Assembly (NCBI RefSeq): GCF_964204645.1
Contig: NC_134029.1
Span: forward strand, 17,812,450-17,876,449
Source of the DNA: Tubulanus polymorphus
Taxonomy: Eukaryota > Nemertea > Palaeonemertea > Tubulaniformes > Tubulanidae
Reading direction: 5' to 3'
Length of the DNA stretch: 64,000 nucleotides
Shown piece by piece: positions 12,901-27,900 of this stretch. A model generated the notes under the pieces. The model was not told the DNA's origin. It did no database searches and was given only the letters and a program-made list of their open reading frames with translations. How positions within the stretch are numbered: the stretch's first letter is position 1; each line of letters opens with the position of its first letter. The translations under genes were made by a program, and so were the position numbers.

Positions 12901-15900
12901 ATCAACTAGTGATGAGAAATTAGAGTAAATGATTTAGATCCTCAATTCTGTAGTTGACTCAATCTTTTCAATAATGATAAAGAATTAAATCACCCAAAAG
13001 AAATTAAAACTCCAATTTTGTGTTAGAAACCAGTATTTAAAGAGGTGTCTATTTGATTCCCATTACTAGCACTGACCTGTGCTAATTAGTCAAAATCTCA
13101 CCAGCATGAAATCAGTATCAGTTACAGAAATTATTATATCTTAGCTGAAATCATACCGAATCTGCAGAAATCCATTTCCATGATTTCCTCCTGAACTCAA
13201 ATTGTGATTATGAACACCCACAGATCCCCACATATTTATGTGCTAGTGCGTCTTATCTGACAAGAACGGAAATATGAAGGGATCAGTGAGGGAAGAAAAT
13301 TCCATTTGAAAAGTAGATCTTATGCCTTTAGTCCTGGTATCATTTGGTGCTAGTATAAAAAAGTAAACAAGCCCTCATATGATACAAGGAGAAATAGACG
13401 TTTAGGTTCCCAAATGGCTACTCATTGGTATCAAACCTTTTAATCCAAATGAATGTTGCTAATTAGAGGTGTCTATAGAATCATTGTTACCAGCACTGAC
13501 CTGTGCTAATTAGTCAATTTCTCACCAGCACAAAATTAGTACCAGTTACAAAAAATCTATATTCATTTTCCACAATTAATATCCATCACAAGACTGGTTT
13601 TAGCTAATCCTCAAAATCTATAACATGAAATATCTCAAAAGTACTCCCAGCACAGGCCTGTGCTAGTAATGTTAAACTACCACTAGACATGTACCAGGGA
13701 CACTAGATGAGGTATTGACGGATGACTGGAGGGTTGAGGACATTTTTTATCTAAAAGATATTGTGTTGAATTGAGTAAGTTAGTGTTATAGTTTGAGTAT
13801 TGAATGAGTGCTTCAAGTCATCAACTATTGATGAGAAATTAGAGTAAATGATTTAGATCCTCAATTCTGTAGTTGACTCAATCTTTTCAATAATGATAAA
13901 GAATTAAATCACCCAAAAGAAATTAAAACTCCAATTTTGTGTTAGAAACCAGTATTTAAAGAGGTGTCTATTTGATTCCCATTACTAGCACTGACCTGTG
14001 CTAATTAGTCAAAATCTCACCAGCACGAAATCAGTATCAGTTACAGAAATTATTATATCTTAAGTGAAATCATACCGAATCTGCAGAAATCCGTTCCATG
14101 ATTTCCTCCTGAACTCAAGTTGTGATTATGAACACCCACAGATCCCCACATATTTATGTGCTAGTGCTTCTTATCTGACAAGAACAGAAATATAAAGGGA
14201 TCAGTGAGGGAAAAAACTCCATTTAAAAAGTAGAACTTATGCCTTTAGTCCTGGTATCATTTGGTGCTAGTATCAAAAGTAAGGAGAAAAAGACGTTTAG
14301 GTTCCCATATGGATACTCATTGGTATCAAACTTTTGAATCCAATTGAATCTTGCTAATGAGAGGTGTCTATAGAATCATTGTTACCAGCACTGACCTGTG
14401 CTAATTAGTCAATTTCTCACCAGCACAAAATTAGTACCAGTTTCAAAAAATCTATATTCATTTTCCACAATTAATATCCATCACAAGACTGGTTTTAGCT
14501 AATCCTCAAAATCTCTGACATCAAATATCTCAAAAGTATTCCCAGCACAGGCCTGTGCTAGTAATATATGTTAAACTACCACTAGACATGTACCAGGAAC
14601 ACTAGATGAGGTATTGACTGATGACTGGAGGGTTGAGGACATTTTTTATCTAAAAGATATTGTGTTGAATTGAGTAAGTTAGTGTTATAGTTTGAGCATT
14701 GAATGAGTACTTCAAGTCATCAACTATTGATGAGAAAAGATATTGTGTTGAATTGAGTAAGTTAGTGCTATAGTTTGAGCATTGAATGAGGACTTCAAGT
14801 CATCAACTATTGATGAGAAATTAGAGTAAATGATTTAGATCCTCAATTCTGTAGTTGACTCAATCTTTTCAATAATGATAAAGAATTGATTCACCCAAAA
14901 GAAATTAAAACTCCAATTTTGTGTTAGAAACCAGTATTTAAAGAGGTGTCTATTTGATTCCCATTACTAGCACTGACCTGTGCTAATTAGTCAAAATCTC
15001 ACCAGCACGAAATCAGTATCAGTTACAGAAATTATTATATCTTAGCTGAAATCATACCGAATCTGCAGGAATCCATTTCCATGATTTCCTCCTGAACTCA
15101 AATTGTGATCATGAACACCCACAGATCCCCACATATTTATGTGCTAGTGCGTCTTATCTGACAAGAACAGAAATATGAAGGGATCAGTGAGGGAAGAAAA
15201 TTCCATTTAAAAAGTAGAACTTATGCCTTTAGTCCTGGTATCATTTGGTGCTAGTATAAAAAAGTAAACAAGCCCTCATATGATACAAGGAGAAATAGAC
15301 GTTTAGGTTCCCAAATGGCTACTCATTGGTATCAAACCTTTTAATCCAAATGAATGTTGCTAATGAGAGGTGTCTATAGAATCATTGTTACCAGCACTGA
15401 CCTGTGCTAATTAGTCAATTTCTTACCAGCACAAAATTAGTACCAGTTACAAAAAATCTATATTCATTTTCCACAATTAATATCCATCACAAGACTGGTT
15501 TTAGCTAATCCTCAAAATCTATGACATGAAATATCTCAAAAGTATTCCCAGCACAGGCCTGTGCTAGTAATATATGTTAAACTACCACTAGACATGTACC
15601 AGGGACACTAGATGAGGTATTGACGGATAACTGGAGGGTTGAGGACATTTTTTATCTAAAAGATATTGTGTTGAATTGAGTAAGTTAGTGTTATAGTTTG
15701 AGTATTGAATGAGTGCTTCAAGTCATCAACTATTGATGAGAAATTAGAGTTAATGATTTAGATCCTCAATTCTGTAGTTGACTCAATCTTTTCAATAATG
15801 ATAAAGAATTAAATCACCCAAAAGAAATTAAAACTCCAATTTTGTGTTAGAAACCAGTATTTAAAGAGGTGTCTATTTGATTCCCATTACTAGCACTGAC

Positions 15901-18900
15901 CTGTGCTAATTAGTCAAAATCTCACCAGCACGAAATCAGTATCAGTTACAGAAATTATTATATCTTAGCTGAAATCATACCGAATCTGCAGAAATCCATT
16001 TCCATGATTTCCTCCTGAACTCAAGTTGTGATTATGAACACCCACAGATCCCCACATATTTATGTGCTAGTGCTTCTTATCTGACAAGAACAGAAATATG
16101 AAGGGATCAGTGAGGGAAAAAAGCTCCATTTAAAAAGTAGAACTTATGCCTTTAGTCCTGGTATCATTTGGTGCTAGTATCAAAAGTAAACAAGCCCTCA
16201 TATGATACAAGGAGAAAAAGACGTTTAGGTTCCCATATGGATACTCATTGGTATCAAACTTTTGAATCCAATTGAATCTTGCTAATGAGAGGTGTCTATA
16301 GAATCATTGTTACCAGCACTGACCTGTGCTAATTAGTCAATTTCTCACCAGCACAAAATTAGTACCAGTTTCAAAAAATCTATATTCATTTTCCACAATT
16401 AATATCCATCACAAGACTGGTTTTAGCTAATCCTCAAAATCTCTGACATGAAATATCTCAAAAGTATTCCCAGCACAGGCCTGTGCTAGTAATATATGTT
16501 AAACTACCACTAGACATGTACCAGGAACACTAGATGAGGTATTGACTGATGACTGGAGGGTTGAGGACATTTTTTATCTAAAAGATATTGTGTTGAATTG
16601 AGTAAGTTAGTGTTATAGTTTGAGCATTGAATGAGTACTTCAAGTCATCAACTATCGATGAGAAATTAGAGTAAATGATTTAGATCCTCAATTCTGTAGT
16701 TGACTCAATCTTTTCAATAATGATAAAGAATTAAATCACCCAAAAGAAATTAAAACTCCAATTTTGTGTTAGAAACCAGTATTTAAAGAGGTGTCTATTT
16801 GATTCCCATTACTAGCACTGACCTGTGCTAATTAGTCAAAATCTCACCAGCACGAAATCAGTATCAGTTACAGAAATTATTATATCTTAAGTGAAATCAT
16901 ACCGAATCTGCAGAAATCCGTTCCATGATTTCCTCCTGAACTCAAGTTGTGATTATGAACACCCACAGATCCCCACATATTTATGTGCTAGTGCTTCTTA
17001 TCTGACAAGAACAGAAATATGAAGGGATCAGTGAGGGAAAAAACTCCATTTAAAAAGTAGAACTTATGCCTTTAGTCCTGGTATCATTTGGTGCTAGTAT
17101 CAAAAGTAAACAAGCCCTCATATGATACAAGGAGAAAAAGACGTTTAGGTTCCCATATGGATACTCATTGGTATCAAACTTTTGAATCCAATTGAATCTT
17201 GCTAATGAGAGGTGTCTATAGAATCATTGTTACCAGCACTGACCTGTGCTAATTAGTCAATTTCTCACCAGCACAAAATTAGTACCAGTTTCAAAAAATC
17301 TATATTCATTTTCCACAATTAATATCCATCACAAGACGGGTTTTAGCTAATCCTCAAAATCTCTGACATGAAATATCTCAAAAGTATTCCCAGCACTGGC
17401 CTGTGCTAGTAATATATGTTAAACTACCACTAGACATGTACCAGGAACACTAGATGAGGTATTGACTGATAACTGGAGGGTTGAGGACATTTTTTATCTA
17501 AAAGATATTGTGTTGAATTGAGTAAGTTAGTGTTATAGTTTGAGCATTGAATGAGTACTTCAAGTCATCAACTATTGATGAGAAAAGATATTGTGTTGAA
17601 TTGAGTAAGTTAGTGCTATAGTTTGAGCATTGAATGAGGACTTCAAGTCATCAACTATTGATGAGAAATTAGAGTAAATGATTTAGATCCTCAATTCTGT
17701 AGTTGACTCAATCTTTTCAATAATGATAAAGAATTAATTCACCCAAAAGAAATTAAAACTCCAATTTTGTGTTAGAAACCAGTATTTAAAGAGGTGTCTA
17801 TTTGATTCCCATTACTAGCACTGACCTGTGCTAATTAGTCAAAATCTCACCAGCACGAAATCAGTATCAGTTACAGAAATTATTATATCTTAGCTGAAAT
17901 CATACCGAATCTGCAGGAATCCATTTCCATGATTTCCTCCTGAACTCAAATTGTGATCATGAACACCCACAGATCCCCACATATTTATGTGCTAGTGCGT
18001 CTTATCTGACAAGAACAGAAATATGAAGGGATCAGTGAGGGAAGAAAATTCCATTTAAAAAGTAGAACTTATGCCTTTAGTCCTGGTATCATTTGGTGCT
18101 AGTATAAAAAAGTAAACAAGCCCTCATATGATACAAGGAGAAATAGACGTTTAGGTTCCCAAATGGCTACTCATTGGTATCAAACCTTTTAATCCAAATG
18201 AATGTTGCTAATGAGAGGTGTCTATAGAATCATTGTTACCAGCACTGACCTGTGCTAATTAGTCAATTTCTTACCAGCACAAAATTAGTACCAGTTACAA
18301 AAAATCTATATTCATTTTCCACAATTAATATCCATCACAAGACTGGTTTTGGCTAATCCTCAAAATCTATGACATGAAATATCTCAAAAGTACTCCCAGC
18401 ACAGGCCTGTGCTAGTAATGTTAAACTACCACTAGACATGTACCAGGGACACTAGATGAGGTATTGACGGATGACTGGAGGGTTGAGGACATTTTTTATC
18501 TAAAAGATATTGTGTTGAATTGAGTAAGTTAGTGTTATAGTTTGAGTATTGAATGAGTTCTTCAAGTCATCAACTATTGATGAGAAATTAGAGTAAATGA
18601 TTTAGATCCTCAATTCTGTAGTTGACTCAATCTTTTCAATAATGATAAAGAATTAAATCACCCAAAAGAAATTAAAACTCCAATTTTGTGTTAGAAACCA
18701 GTATTTAAAGAGGTGTCTATTTGATTCCCATTACTAGCACTGACCTGTGCTAATTAGTCAAAATCTCACCAGCACGAAATCAGTATCAGTTACAGAAATT
18801 ATTATATCTTAGCTGAAATCATACCGAATCTGCAGAAATCTGTTTCCATGATTTCCTCCTGAACTCAAATTGTGATTATGAACACCCACAGATCCCCACA

Positions 18901-21900
18901 TATTTATGTGCTAGTGCGTCTTATCTGACAAGAACAGAAATATGAAGGGATCAGTGAGGGAAAAAAACTCCATTTAAAAAGTAGAACTTATGCCTTTAGT
19001 CCTGGTATCATTTGGTGCTAGTATCAAAAGTAAACAAGCTCTCATATGATACAAGGAGAAAAAGACGTTTAGGTTCCCAAATGGCTACTCATTGGTATCA
19101 AACTTTTTAATCCAAATGAATCTTGCTAATGAGAGGTGTCTATAGAATCATTGTTACCAGCACTGACCTGTGCTAATTAGTCAATTTCTCACCAGCACAA
19201 AATTAGTACCAGTTACAAAAAATCTATATTCATTTTCCACAATTAATATCCATCACAAGACTGGTTTTAGCTAATCCTCAAAATCTATGACATGAAATAT
19301 CTCAAAAGTATTCCCAGCACAGGCCTGTGCTAGTAATATATGTTAAACTACCACTAGACATGTACCAGGGACACTAGATGAGGTATTGACGGATAACTGG
19401 AGGGTTGAGGACATTTTTTATCTAAAAGATATTGTGTTGAATTGAGTAAGTTAGTGTTATAGTTTGAGTATTGAATGAGTGCTTCAAGTCATCAACTATT
19501 GATGAGAAATTAGAGTAAATGATTTAGATCCTCAATTCTGTAGTTGACTCAATCTTTTCAATAATGATAAAGAATTAAATCACCCAAAAGAAATTAAAAC
19601 TCCAATTTTGTGTTAGAAACCAGTATTTAAAGAGGTGTCTATTTGATTCCCATTACTAGCACTGACCTGTGCTAATTAGTCAAAATCTCACCAGCACGAA
19701 ATCAGTATCAGTTACAGAAATTATTATATCTTAGCTGAAATCATACCGAATCTGCAGAAATCCATTTCCATGATTTCCTCCTGAACTCAAGTTGTGATTA
19801 TGAACACCCACAGATCCCCACATATTTATGTGCTAGTGCTTCTTATCTGACAAGAACAGAAATATGAAGGGATCAGTGAGGGAAAAAAACTCCATTTAAA
19901 AAGTAGAACTTATGCCTTTAGTCCTGGTATCATTTGGTGCTAGTATCAAAAGTAAACAAGCCCTCATATGATACAAGGAGAAAAAGACGTTTAGGTTCCC
20001 ATATGGATACTCATTGGTATCAAACTTTTGAATCCAATTGAATCTTGCTAATGAGAGGTGTCTATAGAATCATTGTTACCAGCACTGACCTGTGCTAATT
20101 AGTCAATTTCTCAACAGCACAAAATTAGTACCAGTTTCAAAAAATCTATATTCATTTTCCACAATTAATATCCATCACAAGACTGGTTTTAGCTAATCCT
20201 CAAAATCTCTGACATGAAATATCTCAAAAGTATTCCCAGCACAGGCCTGTGCTAGTAATATATGTTAAACTACCACTAGACATGTACCAGGAACACTAGA
20301 TGAGGTATTGACTGATGACTGGAGGGTTGAGGACATTTTTTATCTAAAAGATATTGTGTTGAATTGAGTAAGTTAGTGTTATAGTTTGAGCATTGAATGA
20401 GTACTTCAAGTCATCAACTATCGATGAGAAATTAGAGTAAATGATTTAGATCCTCAATTCTGTAGTTGACTCAATCTTTTCAATAATGATAAAGAATTAA
20501 ATCACCCAAAAGAAATTAAAACTCCAATTTTGTGTTAGAAACCAGTATTTAAAGAGGTGTCTATTTGATTCCCATTACTAGCACTGACCTGTGCTAATTA
20601 GTCAAAATCTCACCAGCACGAAATCAGTATCAGTTACAGAAATTATTATATCTTAAGTGAAATCATACCGAATCTGCAGAAATCCGTTCCATGATTTCCT
20701 CCTGAACTCAAGTTGTGATTATGAACACCCACAGATCCCCACATATTTATGTGCTAGTGCTTCTTATCTGACAAGAACAGAAATATGAAGGGATCAGTGA
20801 GGGAAAAAACTCCATTTAAAAAGTAGAACTTATGCCTTTAGTCCTGGTATCATTTGGTGCTAGTATCAAAAGTAAACAAGCCCTCATATGATACAAGGAG
20901 AAAAAGACGTTTAGGTTCCCATATGGATACTCATTGGTATCAAACTTTTGAATCCAATTGAATCTTGCTAATGAGAGGTGTCTATAGAATCATTGTTACC
21001 AGCACTGACCTGTGCTAATTAGTCAATTTCTCACCAGCACAAAATTAGTACCAGTTTCAAAAAATCTATATTCATTTTCCACAATTAATATCCATCACAA
21101 GACGGGTTTTAGCTAATCCTCAAAATCTCTGACATGAAATATCTCAAAAGTATTCCCAGCACAGGCCTGTGCTAGTAATATATGTTAAACTACCACTAGA
21201 CATGTACCAGGAACACTAGATGAGGTATTGACTGATGACTGGAGGGTTGAGGACATTTTTTATCTAAAAGATATTGTGTTGAATTGAGTAAGTTAGTGTT
21301 ATAGTTTGAGCATTGAATGAGTACTTCAAGTCATCAACTATTGATGAGAAAAGATATTGTGTTGAATTGAGTAAGTTAGTGCTATAGTTTGAGCATTGAA
21401 TGAGGACTTCAAGTCATCAACTATTGATGAGAAATTAGAGTAAATGATTTAGATCCTCAATTCTGTAGTTGACTCAATCTTTTCAATAATGATAAAGAAT
21501 TAATTCGCCCAAAAGAAATTAAAACTCCAATTTTGTGTTAGAAACCAGTATTTAAAGAGGTGTCTATTTGATTCCCATTACTAGCACTGACCTGTGCTAA
21601 TTAGTCAAAATCTCACCAGCAATAAATCAGTATCAGTTACAGAAATTATTATATCTTAGCTGAAATCATACCGAATCTGCAGGAATCCATTTCCATGATT
21701 TCCTCCTGAACTCAAATTGTGATCATGAACACCCACAGATCCCCACATATTTATGTGCTAGTGCGTCTTATCTGACAAGAACAGAAATATGAAGGGATCA
21801 GTGAGGGAAGAAAATTCCATTTAAAAAGTAGAACTTATGCCTTTAGTCCTGGTATCATTTGGTGCTAGTATAAAAAAGTAAACAAGCCCTCATATGATAC

Positions 21901-24900
21901 AAGGAGAAATAGACGTTTAGGTTCCCAAATGGCTACTCATTGGTATCAAACCTTTTAATCCAAATGAATGTTGCTAATGAGAGGTGTCTATAGAATCATT
22001 GTTACCAGCACTGACCTGTGCTAATTAGTCAATTTCTTACCAGCACAAAATTAGTACCAGTTACAAAAAATCTATATTCATTTTCCACAATTAATATCCA
22101 TCACAAGACTGGTTTTAGCTAATCCTCAAAATCTATGACATGAAATATCTCAAAAGTACTCCCAGCACAGGCCTGTGCTAGTAATGTTAAACTACCACTA
22201 GACATGTACCAGGGACACTAGATTAGGTATTGACGGATGACTGGAGGGTTGAGGACATTTTTTATCTAAAAGATATTGTGTTGAATTGAATAAGTTAGTG
22301 TTATAGTTTGAGTATTGAATGAGTTCTTCAAGTCATCAACTATTGATGAGAAATTAGAGTAAATGATTTAGATCCTCAATTCTGTAGTTGACTCAATCTT
22401 TTCAATAATGATAAAGAATTAAATCACCCAAAAGAAATTAAAACTCCAATTTTGTGTTAGAAACCAGTATTTAAAGAGGTGTCTATTTGATTCCCATTAC
22501 TAGCACTGACCTGTGCTAATTAGTCAAAATCTCACCAGCACGAAATCAGTATCAGTTACAGAAATTATTATATCTTAGCTGAAATCATACCGAATCTGCA
22601 GAAATCCATTTCCATGATTTCCTCCTGAACTCAAATTGTGATTATGAACACCCACAGATCCCCACATATTTATGTGCTAGTGCGTCTTATCTGACAAGAA
22701 CAGAAATATGAAGGGATCAGTGAGGGAAAAAAACTCCATTTAAAAAGTAGAACTTATGCCTTTAGTCCTGGTATCATTTGGTGCTAGTATCAAAAGTAAA
22801 CAAGCTCTCATATGATACAAGGAGAAAAAGACGTTTAGGTTCCCAAATGGCTACTCATTGGTATCAAACTTTTTAATCCAAATGAATCTTGCTAATGAGA
22901 GGTGTCTATAGAATCATTGTTACCAGCACTGACCTGTGCTAATTAGTCAATTTCTCACCAGCACAAAATTAGTACCAGTTACAAAAAATCTATATTCATT
23001 TTCCACAATTAATATCCATCACAAGACTGGTTTTAGCTAATCCTCAAAATCTATGACATGAAATATCTCAAAAGTATTCCCAGCACAGGCCTGTGCTAGT
23101 AATATATGTTAAACTACCACTAGACATGTACCAGGGACACTAGATGAGGTATTGACGGATAACTGGAGGGTTGAGGACATTTTTTATCTAAAAGATATTG
23201 TGTTGAATTGAGTAAGTTAGTGTTATAGTTTGAGTATTGAATGAGTGCTTCAAGTCATCAACTATTGATGAGAAATTAGAGTAAATGATTTAGATCCTCA
23301 ATTCTGTAGTTGACTCAATCTTTTCAATAATGATAAAGAATTAAATCACCCAAAAGAAATTAAAACTCCAATTTTGTGTTAGAAACCAGTATTTAAAGAG
23401 GTGTCTATTTGATTCCCATTACTAGCACTGACCTGTGCTAATTAGTCAAAATCTCACCAGCACGAAATCAGTATCAGTTACAGAAATTATTATATCTTAG
23501 CTGAAATCATACCGAATCTGCAGAAATCCATTTCCATGATTTCCTCCTGAACTCAAGTTGTGATTATGAACACCCACAGATCCCCATATATTTATGTGCT
23601 AGTGCTTCTTATCTGACAAGAACAGAAATATGAAGGGATCAGTGAGGGAAAAAAACTCCATTTAAAAAGTAGAACTTATGCCTTTAGTCCTGGTATCATT
23701 TGGTGCTAGTATCAAAAGTAAACAAGCCCTCATATGATACAAGGAGAAAAAGACGTTTAGGTTCCCATATGGATACTCATTGGTATCAAACTTTTGAATC
23801 CAATTGAATCTTGCTAATGAGAGGTGTCTATAGAATCATTGTTACCAGCACTGACCTGTGCTAATTAGTCAATTTCTCAACCGCACAAAATTAGTACCAG
23901 TTTCAAAAAATCTATATTCATTTTCCACAATTAATATCCATCACAAGACTGGTTTTAGCTAATCCTCAAAATCTCTGACATGAAATATCTCAAAATTATT
24001 CCCAGCACAGGCCTGTGCTAGTAATATATGTTAAACTACCACTAGACATGTACCAGGAACACTAGATGAGGTATTGACTGATGACTGGAGGGTTGAGGAC
24101 ATTTTTTATCTAAAAGATATTGTGTTGAATTGAGTAAGTTAGTGTTATAGTTTGAGCATTGAATGAGTACTTCAAGTCATCAACTATCGATGAGAAATTA
24201 GAGTAAATGATTTAGATCCTCAATTCTGTAGTTGACTCAATCTTTTCAATAATGATAAAGAATTAAATCACCCAAAAGAAATTAAAACTCCAATTTTGTG
24301 TTAGAAACCAGTATTTAAAGAGGTGTCTATTTGATTCCCATTACTAGCACTGACCTGTGCTAATTAGTCAAAATCTCACCAGCACGAAATCAGTATCAGT
24401 TACAGAAATTATTATATCTTAGCTGAAATCATACCGAATCTGCAGAAATCTGTTCCATGATTTCCTCCTGAACTCAAGTTGTGATTATGAACACCCACAG
24501 ATCCCCACATATTTATGTGCTAGTGCTTCTTATCTGACAAGAACGGAAATATGAAGGGATCAGTGAGGGAAAAAAACTCCATTTAAAAAGTAGAACTTAT
24601 GCCTTTAGTTCTGGTATCATTTGGTGCTATTATCAAAAGTAAACAAGCCCTCATATGATACAAGGAGAAAAAGACGTTTAGGTTCCCATATGGATACTCA
24701 TTGGTATCAAACTTTTGAATCCAATTGAATCTTGCTAATGAGAGGTGTCTATAGAATCATTGTTACCAGCACTGACCTGTGCTAATTAGTCAATTTCTCA
24801 ACCGCACAAAATTAGTACCAGTTTCAAAAAATCTATATTCATTTTCCACAATTAATATCCATCACAAGACTGGTTTTAGCTAATCCTCAAAATCTCTGAC

Positions 24901-27900
24901 ATGAAATATCTCAAAATTATTCCCAGCACAGGCCTGTGCTAGTAATATATGTTAAACTACCACTAGACATGTACCAGGAACACTAGATGAGGTATTGACT
25001 GATGACTGGAGGGTTGAGGACATTTTTTATCTAAAAGATATTGTGTTGAATTGAGTAAGTTAGTGTTATAGTTTGAGCATTGAATGAGTACTTCAAGTCA
25101 TCAACTATCGATGAGAAATTAGAGTAAATGATTTAGATCCTCAATTCTGTAGTTGACTCAATCTTTTCAATAATGATAAAGAATTAAATCACCCAAAAGA
25201 AATTAAAACTCCAATTTTGTGTTAGAAACCAGTATTTAAAGAGGTGTCTATTTGATTCCCATTACTAGCACTGACCTGTGCTAATTAGTCAAAATCTCAC
25301 CAGCACGAAATCAGTATCAGTTACAGAAATTATTATATCTTAGCTGAAATCATACCGAATCTGCAGAAATCTGTTCCATGATTTCCTCCTGAACTCAAGT
25401 TGTGATTATGAACACCCACAGATCCCCACATATTTATGTGCTAGTGCTTCTTATCTGACAAGAACGGAAATATGAAGGGATCAGTGAGGGAAAAAAACTC
25501 CATTTAAAAAGTAGAACTTATGCCTTTAGTTCTGGTATCATTTGGTGCTATTATCAAAAGTAAACAAGCCCTCATATGATACAAGGTGAAAAAGACGTTT
25601 AGGTTCCCATATGGATACTCATTGGTATCAAACTTTTGAATCCAATTGAATCTTGCTAATGAGAGGTGTCTATAGAATCATTGTTACCAGCACTGACCTG
25701 TGCTAATTAGTCAATTTCTCACCAGCACAAAATTAGTACCAGTTTTAAAAAATCTATATTCATTTTCCACAATTAATATCCATCACAAGACTGGTTTTAG
25801 CTAATCCTCAAAATCTCTGACATGAAATATCTCAAAAGTATTCCCAGCACAGGCCTGTGCTAGTAATATATGTTAAACTACCACTAGACATGTACCAGGA
25901 ACACTAGATGAGGTATTGACTGATGACTGGAGGGTTGAGGACATTTTTTATCTAAAAGATAATGTGTTGAATTGAGTAAGTTAGTGTTATAGTTTGAACA
26001 TTGAATGAGTACTTCAAGTCATCAACTATTGATGAGAAAAGATATTGTGTTGAATTGAGTAAGTTAGTGCTATAGTTTGAGCATTGAATGAGGACTTCAA
26101 GTCATCAACTATTGATGAGAAATTAGAGTAAATGATTTAGATCCTCAATTCTGTAGTTGACTCAATCTTTTCAATAATGATAAAGAATTAAATCACCCAA
26201 AAGAAATTAAAACTCCAATTTTGTGTTAGAAACCAGTATTTAAAGAGGTGTCTATTTGATTCCCATTACTAGCACTGACCTGTGCTAATTAGTCAAAATC
26301 TCACCAGCACGAAATCAGTATCAGCTACAGAAATCATTATATCTTAGCTGAAATCATACCGAATCTGCAGAAATCCATTTCCATGATTTCCTCCTGAACT
26401 CAAATTGTGATTATGAACACCCACAGCTCCCCAAATATTTATGTGCTAGTGCGTCTTATCTGACAAGAACAGAAATATGAAGGGATCAGTGAGGGAAGAA
26501 AACTCCATTTAAAAAGTAGATCTTATGCCTTTAGTCCTGGTATCATTTGGTGCTAGTATCAAAAGTAAACAAGCCCTCATATGATACAAGGAGAAAAAGA
26601 CGTTTAGGTTCCCAAATGGCTACTCATTGGTATCAAACTTTTGAATCCAATTGAATCTTGCTAATGAGAGGTGTCTATAGAATCATTGTTACCAGCACTG
26701 ACCTGTGCTAATTAGTCAATTTCTCACCAGCACAAAATTAGTACCAGTTACAAAAAATCTATATTCATTTTCCACAATTAATATCCATCACAAGACTGGT
26801 TTTAGCTAATCCTCAAAATCTATGACATGAAATATCTCAAAAGTACTCCCAGCACAGGCCTGTGCTAGTAATATATGTCAAACTACCACTAGACATGTAC
26901 CAGGAACACTAGATGAGGTATTGACGGATGACTGGAGGGTTGAGGACATTTCTTATCTAAAAGATATTGTGTTGAATTGAGTAAGTTAGTGCTATAGTTT
27001 GAGCATTGAATGAGTTCTTCAAGTCATCAACTAATGATGAGAAGTTTCATTCACGTAATCAATCATTTATCACCCATTATTACTAATCAAGCTACAAATT
27101 AGTGTTAATGATTTACCGGTAGATCCTCAATTCTGTAGTTGACTCAATCTATTCAATAATGATAAAGAATCAAATCAAAAAATCTATATTCATTTTCCAC
27201 AATTAATATCCATCACAAGACTGGTTTTAGCTAATCCTCAAAATCTATGACATGAAATATCTCAAAAGTACTCCCAGCACAGGCCTGTGCTAGTAATATA
27301 TGTTAAACTACCACTAGACATGTACCAGGAACACTAGATGAGGTATTGACTGATGACTGGAGGGTTGAGGACATTTTTTATCTAAAAGATATTGTGTTGA
27401 ATTGAGTAAGTTAGTGCTATAGTTTGAGCATTGAATGAGTTCTTCAAGTCATCAACTATTGATGAGAAGTTTCATTCACGTAATCAATCATTTATTACCC
27501 ATTATTGCTAATCAAGCTACAAATTAGTGTTAATGATTTACCGGTAGATCCTCAATTCTGTAGTTGACTCAATCTATTCAATAATGTTAAAGAATCAAAT
27601 CACCCAAAGAAATTGAAACTCCAATTTTGTGTTAGAAACCAGTATTTAAAGAGGTGTCTATTTGATTCCCATTACTAGCACTGACCTGTGCTAATTAGTC
27701 AAAATCTCACCAGCACGAAATCAGTATCAGTTACAGAAATTATTATATCTCAGCTGAAATCATACGGTATCTGCAGAAATCCTTTCCATGGTTTCCTCCT
27801 GAACTCAAGTTTTGAATATGAACACAGATCCCCACATATTTATGTGCTAGTGCTTCTTATCCGACAAGAACAGAAATATGAAGGGATCAGTGAGGGAAAA

